Notes under the pieces: model-generated
What the model was told of the DNA's origin: nothing
Databases searched by the model: none
What the model saw: only the letters and a program-made list of their open reading frames with translations
Made by a program: the position numbers and the translations under genes
DNA from: Ancrocorticia sp052089425
GTDB lineage: Bacteria; Actinomycetota; Actinomycetes; Actinomycetales; Actinomycetaceae
Length of the DNA stretch: 64,000 nucleotides
Assembly: GCF_052089425.1 (NCBI RefSeq)
Contig: NZ_JBQCZW010000009.1
Span: forward strand, 1 to 64,000
Reading direction: 5' to 3'
Shown: one piece after another, positions 60,369 to 64,000 of the stretch
Position numbering within the stretch: the first letter of the stretch is position 1
Layout: the number at the start of each line of letters is the position of its first letter

Positions 60369-61829
60369 GTGGTGACTGCTGATGGGCGCCTAAGCGCTGA
60401 GCTATTCCCCGAAGATAAACCGCAGGACGAATGCGGCGTTTTTGGAGTCATCCAACCCGGCCAACAGGTCAGTCAGCTCGTGTACTACGGGCTGTACTCC
60501 CTACAACACAGGGGTCAAGAGGCCGCCGGCATTGCCGTGTCCGGCAAGAACCAGATCCTTGTGTACAAGGACGTTGGGCTCGTATCTCAGGTGTTCAACG
60601 ATCAGAGCCTCGCGGCTCTGCGCGGAGATCTGGCCATTGGTCACGTCCGGTACGCCACCTCGGGCGTGCGCTCGTGGGAGAATGCCCAGCCAACGCTCGG
60701 CCCCACTCCCTTCGGCACTGTTGCGATGGCGCACAATGGAAACCTGACCAATACCGAAGCCCTCGTGGCTCAGGTTCGCGATCTTTCCGGCCCAGATCTG
60801 CGCGCCGAACTCGGCCACGGCAGCTCCACCGACACCTCGGTGATCACCTCAATGTTCGGCTTGGACACTCAGGCCACGAGCCTCGAAGAACGCGCCCTTG
60901 AGGTGTTCCCCCAGCTTCACGGGGCCTTCTCCCTAGCCTTCATGGACGAATCAACGCTGTACGCGGCCAGAGACCGCCACGGTTTCCGCCCCCTCGTGCT
61001 CGGCCAGCTGGACGGCGGATGGGTTGTTGCCTCAGAAACGGCAGCTCTGGACATCGTGGGCGCGGAGTTCGTGCGCGAGGTGGAGCCCGGCGAGATGCTC
61101 ATTATTACCGCGGACGGCCAGGTCCGTTCGCGCATGTGGGCCCGTTCCAGCCGCTCCGGCTGCGTGTTCGAATACGTGTACCTAGCCCGCCCCGACACCA
61201 CGATCAATGGGACCATGGTGAATTCGGCGCGCACGGAGATGGGCAGAGTGTTGGCCCGTGAACACCCCGTTGAAGCGGACCTGGTGATGCCCACACCCGA
61301 ATCGGGCACGCCCGCCGCCATTGGGTACGCGCAAGCCTCCGGCATCCCCTATGGGCAGGGGCTCGTTAAGAACGCCTATGTGGGCCGCACCTTCATCCAA
61401 CCCACCCAATTGGCACGCCAGCGCGGCATCCGCCTCAAGCTCAACCCGATGCGCGAGGTGATTGAGGGCAAGAGGCTCGTCGTCGTCGACGATTCAATCG
61501 TCCGTGGAAATACTCAACGCGCCCTCGTTGCCATGCTCAGGCAGGCCGGAGCCAAAGAAGTCCACGTACGAATCTCCTCCCCGCCCGTCCGGTGGCCCTG
61601 CTTCTTCGGAATCGATTTCCCAACCCGGCAGGAACTCATCGCGAACGGACTGACGATGGAAGGAATCCGCGAATCGATCGGTGCCGATTCGCTGGGCTAC
61701 ATCAGCCTTGACGGCATGGTGGAAGCCACGGGGCAAGTCCCCGGCAACCTGTGCACCGGATGCTTTACCGGAAACTATCCTCAGGGCTCCACCCCTGCCG
61801 AAAAACACGAAATGGTGAAACAACAATGA
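60369..61829 (+). CDS. purF: Amidophosphoribosyltransferase
   Basis: A 486-residue enzyme committing PRPP to purine synthesis. The first 21 residues are a propeptide; cleavage would expose the N-terminal nucleophile Cys in DECGVFGV. Further motifs: YGLYSLQHRGQEAAGI, HNGNLTN, RSGCVFEYVYLARPD and the PRPP site VVVDDSIVRGNT. Two consecutive GTG codons begin the frame (60369 or 60372). Overlaps purM (ATGA). Confidence 0.97.
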   Translation: MVTADGRLSAELFPEDKPQDECGVFGVIQPGQQVSQLVYYGLYSLQHRGQEAAGIAVSGKNQILVYKDVGLVSQVFNDQSLAALRGDLAIGHVRYATSGVRSWENAQPTLGPTPFGTVAMAHNGNLTNTEALVAQVRDLSGPDLRAELGHGSSTDTSVITSMFGLDTQATSLEERALEVFPQLHGAFSLAFMDESTLYAARDRHGFRPLVLGQLDGGWVVASETAALDIVGAEFVREVEPGEMLIITADGQVRSRMWARSSRSGCVFEYVYLARPDTTINGTMVNSARTEMGRVLAREHPVEADLVMPTPESGTPAAIGYAQASGIPYGQGLVKNAYVGRTFIQPTQLARQRGIRLKLNPMREVIEGKRLVVVDDSIVRGNTQRALVAMLRQAGAKEVHVRISSPPVRWPCFFGIDFPTRQELIANGLTMEGIRESIGADSLGYISLDGMVEATGQVPGNLCTGCFTGNYPQGSTPAEKHEMVKQQ

Positions 61830-62950
61830 CCAACGCGTATGCAGCAGCAGGAGTGGATACTCAGGCGGGCGATCGTGCCGTGGAGCTCATGAGGGCCGCA
61901 GTGGCCCGCACCATGACGCCAGATGTGGCTGGGGGAGTGGGCGGTTTCGCCGGGATGGTGGACGTATCTGCGCTCAAGGAGTACCGCAAGCCGTTGCTCG
62001 CCACCTCCACGGATGGGGTGGGCACGAAGGTGGCCATCGCCCAAGCCATGGACATTCATGACACGATTGGGCAGGACCTCGTGGCCATGGTGGTGGATGA
62101 CATCGTGGTGGTGGGCGCTACGCCGCTGCTCATGACCGATTACATCGCGTGCGGGAAGGTGGTGCCCGAGCGCATCGCCGCCATCGTGCGCGGGATAGCC
62201 GAGGCCTGCGAATACGTGGGCGTACCGCTTCTGGGCGGGGAAACCGCGGAACATCCCGGCCTTATGGGGGAGGTGGAATACGATGTTGCCGGTGCCGCCA
62301 CCGGCGTTGTGGAGGCTGACAGCGTATTGGGAGCGGATCGCGTGCAATCCGGGGATGTCCTCATCGCTATGGCCTCCTCCGGCCTGCATTCCAACGGATA
62401 TTCGCTGGTCCGCAAGATCGTGGCGGACGCGGGGATCGGGCTGGAGGATTACGTTCCGGAGCTTGGGCGAACGTTGGGCGAAGAGCTCCTTGAACCCACC
62501 GCGTTGTACACCACCGCGTGCCTCGCGCTGGCGGAGGCCACGGACGTCCACGCCTATAGCCACGTGACCGGTGGTGGACTGGCGGCCAACCTTGCGCGCG
62601 TGATCCCTGAGGGGCTTCAAGCACGCGTTGATCGCTCCCTCATCCGCGTTCCCGCCACCTTCCAGGTGTTCGCCTCACTTGGGCGGGCCGCGTGGGAGGA
62701 CATGGAGGACACGCTGAATCTGGGTGTTGGGATGATCGCCGTAGTTCCAGCGGATTCCGTGGGCCGCGCGCTCGCTTCGTGCCAAGAATCCGGGGTGCGT
62801 GCGTGGGAAATTGGGGACGTTGTTGCGGGCGGTGCGAAGGCAGGGTTGACTAGTTCGCCTGCGGGTACTCGCGTGGCTACGCGCCTCGTCTCCGGTACCA
62901 AGGGCGTGAGTGCCGGGGTGGTCCGAATGTCCGGGGATTACGCGTTGTAG
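61826..62950 (+). CDS. purM: AIR synthetase (phosphoribosylformylglycinamidine cyclo-ligase)
   Basis: A 374-residue enzyme making AIR from FGAM and ATP. Motifs: YAAAGVDTQAGDRAVELM, LLATSTDGVGTKVAIAQ, MVVDDIVVVGATPLLMTDYIACGK, LGGETAEHPG and SGLHSNGYSLVRK. ATG overlaps the purF stop. The C-terminal 40 residues diverge from the family more than the rest. Directly followed by a T-run and a GAC element. Confidence 0.97.
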   Translation: MTNAYAAAGVDTQAGDRAVELMRAAVARTMTPDVAGGVGGFAGMVDVSALKEYRKPLLATSTDGVGTKVAIAQAMDIHDTIGQDLVAMVVDDIVVVGATPLLMTDYIACGKVVPERIAAIVRGIAEACEYVGVPLLGGETAEHPGLMGEVEYDVAGAATGVVEADSVLGADRVQSGDVLIAMASSGLHSNGYSLVRKIVADAGIGLEDYVPELGRTLGEELLEPTALYTTACLALAEATDVHAYSHVTGGGLAANLARVIPEGLQARVDRSLIRVPATFQVFASLGRAAWEDMEDTLNLGVGMIAVVPADSVGRALASCQESGVRAWEIGDVVAGGAKAGLTSSPAGTRVATRLVSGTKGVSAGVVRMSGDYAL

Positions 62951-62954
62951 TCTA

Positions 62955-62979
62955 TTTTTTGACGACGACGACGAAGCCG
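62955..62979 (+). repeat. GACGACGACGACG element with T-run
   Basis: Six T (62955-62960) followed by GACGACGACGACGAAGCC between purM and the next gene. Same build as at 3128. Confidence 0.55.
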
Positions 62980-63003
62980 GCAAAATTACCTTATTATCAA
63001 TCC

Positions 63004-64000
63004 ATGAATAATCGAATGAGGAAGTGTGTGCCGGCCGCAATCGCCGCCGTGCTGCTGTTAGCGGGCTGTTCTGAGTCCGGCCAGTCATCGGAAGCAACGG
63101 CTTCTGCGCCTCCGCCGGCAACGAGTCCCACGCCGGAACCTACCGCAACTGAAGCGGCGCAGGTTGAGGCGCAGGGACCAGTGGTGCCCGGATACGCCTA
63201 TGGGGAAATGCCACCAGTGCCGTTGTTTACGCTGCCGGATTTGGGCCTTTTGAGCGATTCGATGGATGGCTTCACGCTCGAGCTCAAAGAGCTGGTGGGG
63301 GATTACCCCGGACTGACCATTTCGCCGGCCCGGTGCGATGAGGCGGGAACCGTTTCGGCCAACCAAGGTTCGGTTCTGCTCTATGGTGACGGTTCGGCCA
63401 CCTACACGGGTGCCGATGGCTCGAGCATCAATTTTGGGGATGGCTCTGGCGTGTACACCATTAACGGCGTGCAAGTGGTCAACTTCGGTGATGGCTCAGG
63501 AAACTACAGCGATGGCGATGTCTCTATCGTCAACTTCGGTGACGGTTCCGGAAACTACAACGATGCGGAGAAGTCCGTGGTGGTTGCTGGTGACGGATCG
63601 GGCAACTACACGGATGGCGAAGAAGAGATCATCAACCACGGTGACGGTTCAGGCAACTACACCAAAGGAGATGTCTCCATCATCAACCACGGTGATGGTT
63701 CCGGCAACTATGACGATGCCGATATCTCCATCATCAACAATGGTGACGGTACCGGTTTAGTGGATGGCGAACCTGCGGACATGGAGCCAATCGATCCCGT
63801 TCCAACGCTCGGGAAGTTTCCCCCGATGGACGCGCTGGCTCCCGTGGAATCTTGTGGCACCACGATCACCCTAGATTCCGGTGTTCTCTTCGATCCTGAC
63901 GAATACGTCATTCGCCCGGATGCAGCAGCAACCCTCGATTCTGTTGCGGAGGCGTTGAGTGATGCGGATGTCGAGAGTGCCGTTGTGGAGGGCCATACCG
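63004..64000 (+). CDS. Lipoprotein with GDGSGNY repeats and OmpA-like domain (cut by window end)
   Basis: Open from ATG 63004 to the window edge, at least 332 residues. Signal peptide with lipobox LAGC (Cys22), then a Thr/Pro/Ala/Glu linker to about residue 60 and a short globular part with one Cys. From residue 127 come seven 17-residue repeats of the form xGDGSGNYxDGDVSIIN and a partial eighth. Near 293 an OmpA-like domain starts (GVLFDPDEYVIRPDAAATLDSVAEAL ... VEGHT), the fold that binds peptidoglycan diaminopimelate. TATTAT ends 6 nt before the ATG (leaderless). Two Cys could bridge linker and OmpA domain. Confidence 0.88.
   Translation, partial: MNNRMRKCVPAAIAAVLLLAGCSESGQSSEATASAPPPATSPTPEPTATEAAQVEAQGPVVPGYAYGEMPPVPLFTLPDLGLLSDSMDGFTLELKELVGDYPGLTISPARCDEAGTVSANQGSVLLYGDGSATYTGADGSSINFGDGSGVYTINGVQVVNFGDGSGNYSDGDVSIVNFGDGSGNYNDAEKSVVVAGDGSGNYTDGEEEIINHGDGSGNYTKGDVSIINHGDGSGNYDDADISIINNGDGTGLVDGEPADMEPIDPVPTLGKFPPMDALAPVESCGTTITLDSGVLFDPDEYVIRPDAAATLDSVAEALSDADVESAVVEGHT
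63382..63756 (+). repeat. 17-residue (51-bp) tandem repeats GDGSGNY
   Basis: Seven full units and a partial one, constant period 17 codons. The GDGSG-NY core is nearly invariant; the other half alternates acidic turns (SDGD, NDAE, TDGE, DDAD) with VSIIN-type strands. This suggests a beta-solenoid with one turn per unit and acidic loops that may bind a cation. Confidence 0.9.

Noticed and set aside
63382..63756. CRISPR-like or minisatellite DNA repeat
   Set aside because: The 51-bp periodicity is in coding frame and varies at third positions, so it is a protein repeat.

Overview
The window comes from a moderately high-GC actinobacterium. The gene set suggests the Actinomycetales, probably Actinomycetaceae (Trueperella/Arcanobacterium/Actinomyces-like), but I cannot name a species. 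The pointers are GTP-type PEP carboxykinase, class II aldolase, an HspR-type HAIR operator on clpB, split PurS/PurQ/PurL, a bacterial SCP-2-like protein next to purF, LPXTG and lipobox surface proteins, many GTG starts, and many starts preceded at 6-7 nt by a TANNNT hexamer (probable leaderless mRNAs). No rRNA, tRNA, CRISPR array, phage or insertion sequence was seen.

Layout. 0-3.1 kb: a complete polar amino-acid ABC importer (minus strand). 3.1-6.0 kb: clpB behind a HAIR operator. 6.1-9.1 kb: an accessory patch with a Fic/VbhA-like and a Phd/PIN toxin-antitoxin pair around a serine hydrolase. 9.2-13.2 kb: HAD phosphatase, GNAT, exonuclease III, SDR and an unknown protein. 13.2-18.7 kb: a TetR regulator divergent from a very large 2-hydroxyacyl-CoA-dehydratase-activase-type protein, with a 15-bp palindrome between them. 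18.7-24.4 kb: pyrE, LemA, a SPOUT methyltransferase, a lipoprotein, a GNAT, a LuxR remnant, fba and galE. 24.6-37.6 kb: carbohydrate region with a ROK regulator, two CUT1-type ABC importers lacking their own ATPase, a GH13 glucosidase, a GH32-like hydrolase and a DUF624 protein; the first binding-protein gene carries an in-frame TGA. 37.6-47.3 kb: glgP, purA, two tandem lipoproteins with Q/P/G-rich tails, pckG and a putative cadmium-carbonic-anhydrase-like protein. 47.4-63.0 kb: purD-purC-purS-purQ-purL and SCP-purF-purM, separated by a 6-kb block with a secreted protein (start split by an A8 tract), gdhA, an orphan AbiEi-type antitoxin and a frameshifted LPXTG 5'-nucleotidase. 63.0 kb to the end: the start of a lipoprotein with a 17-residue GDGSGNY repeat array followed by an OmpA-like domain.

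Common threads. (1) A short GACGACGACGG-centred motif, usually with a T-run or AT-rich flank and sometimes a CGTACGTA flank, recurs mainly in intergenic DNA; two copies are inverted pairs that would fold into hairpins (REP-like). (2) Three exported-protein genes are interrupted or out of frame by one base; these may be real lesions, slippage sites or sequencing errors. (3) Core purine, gluconeogenic and glycogen genes alternate with small accessory blocks, and one 16-bp site matches 14/16 of the parS consensus, which would fit an origin-proximal location.
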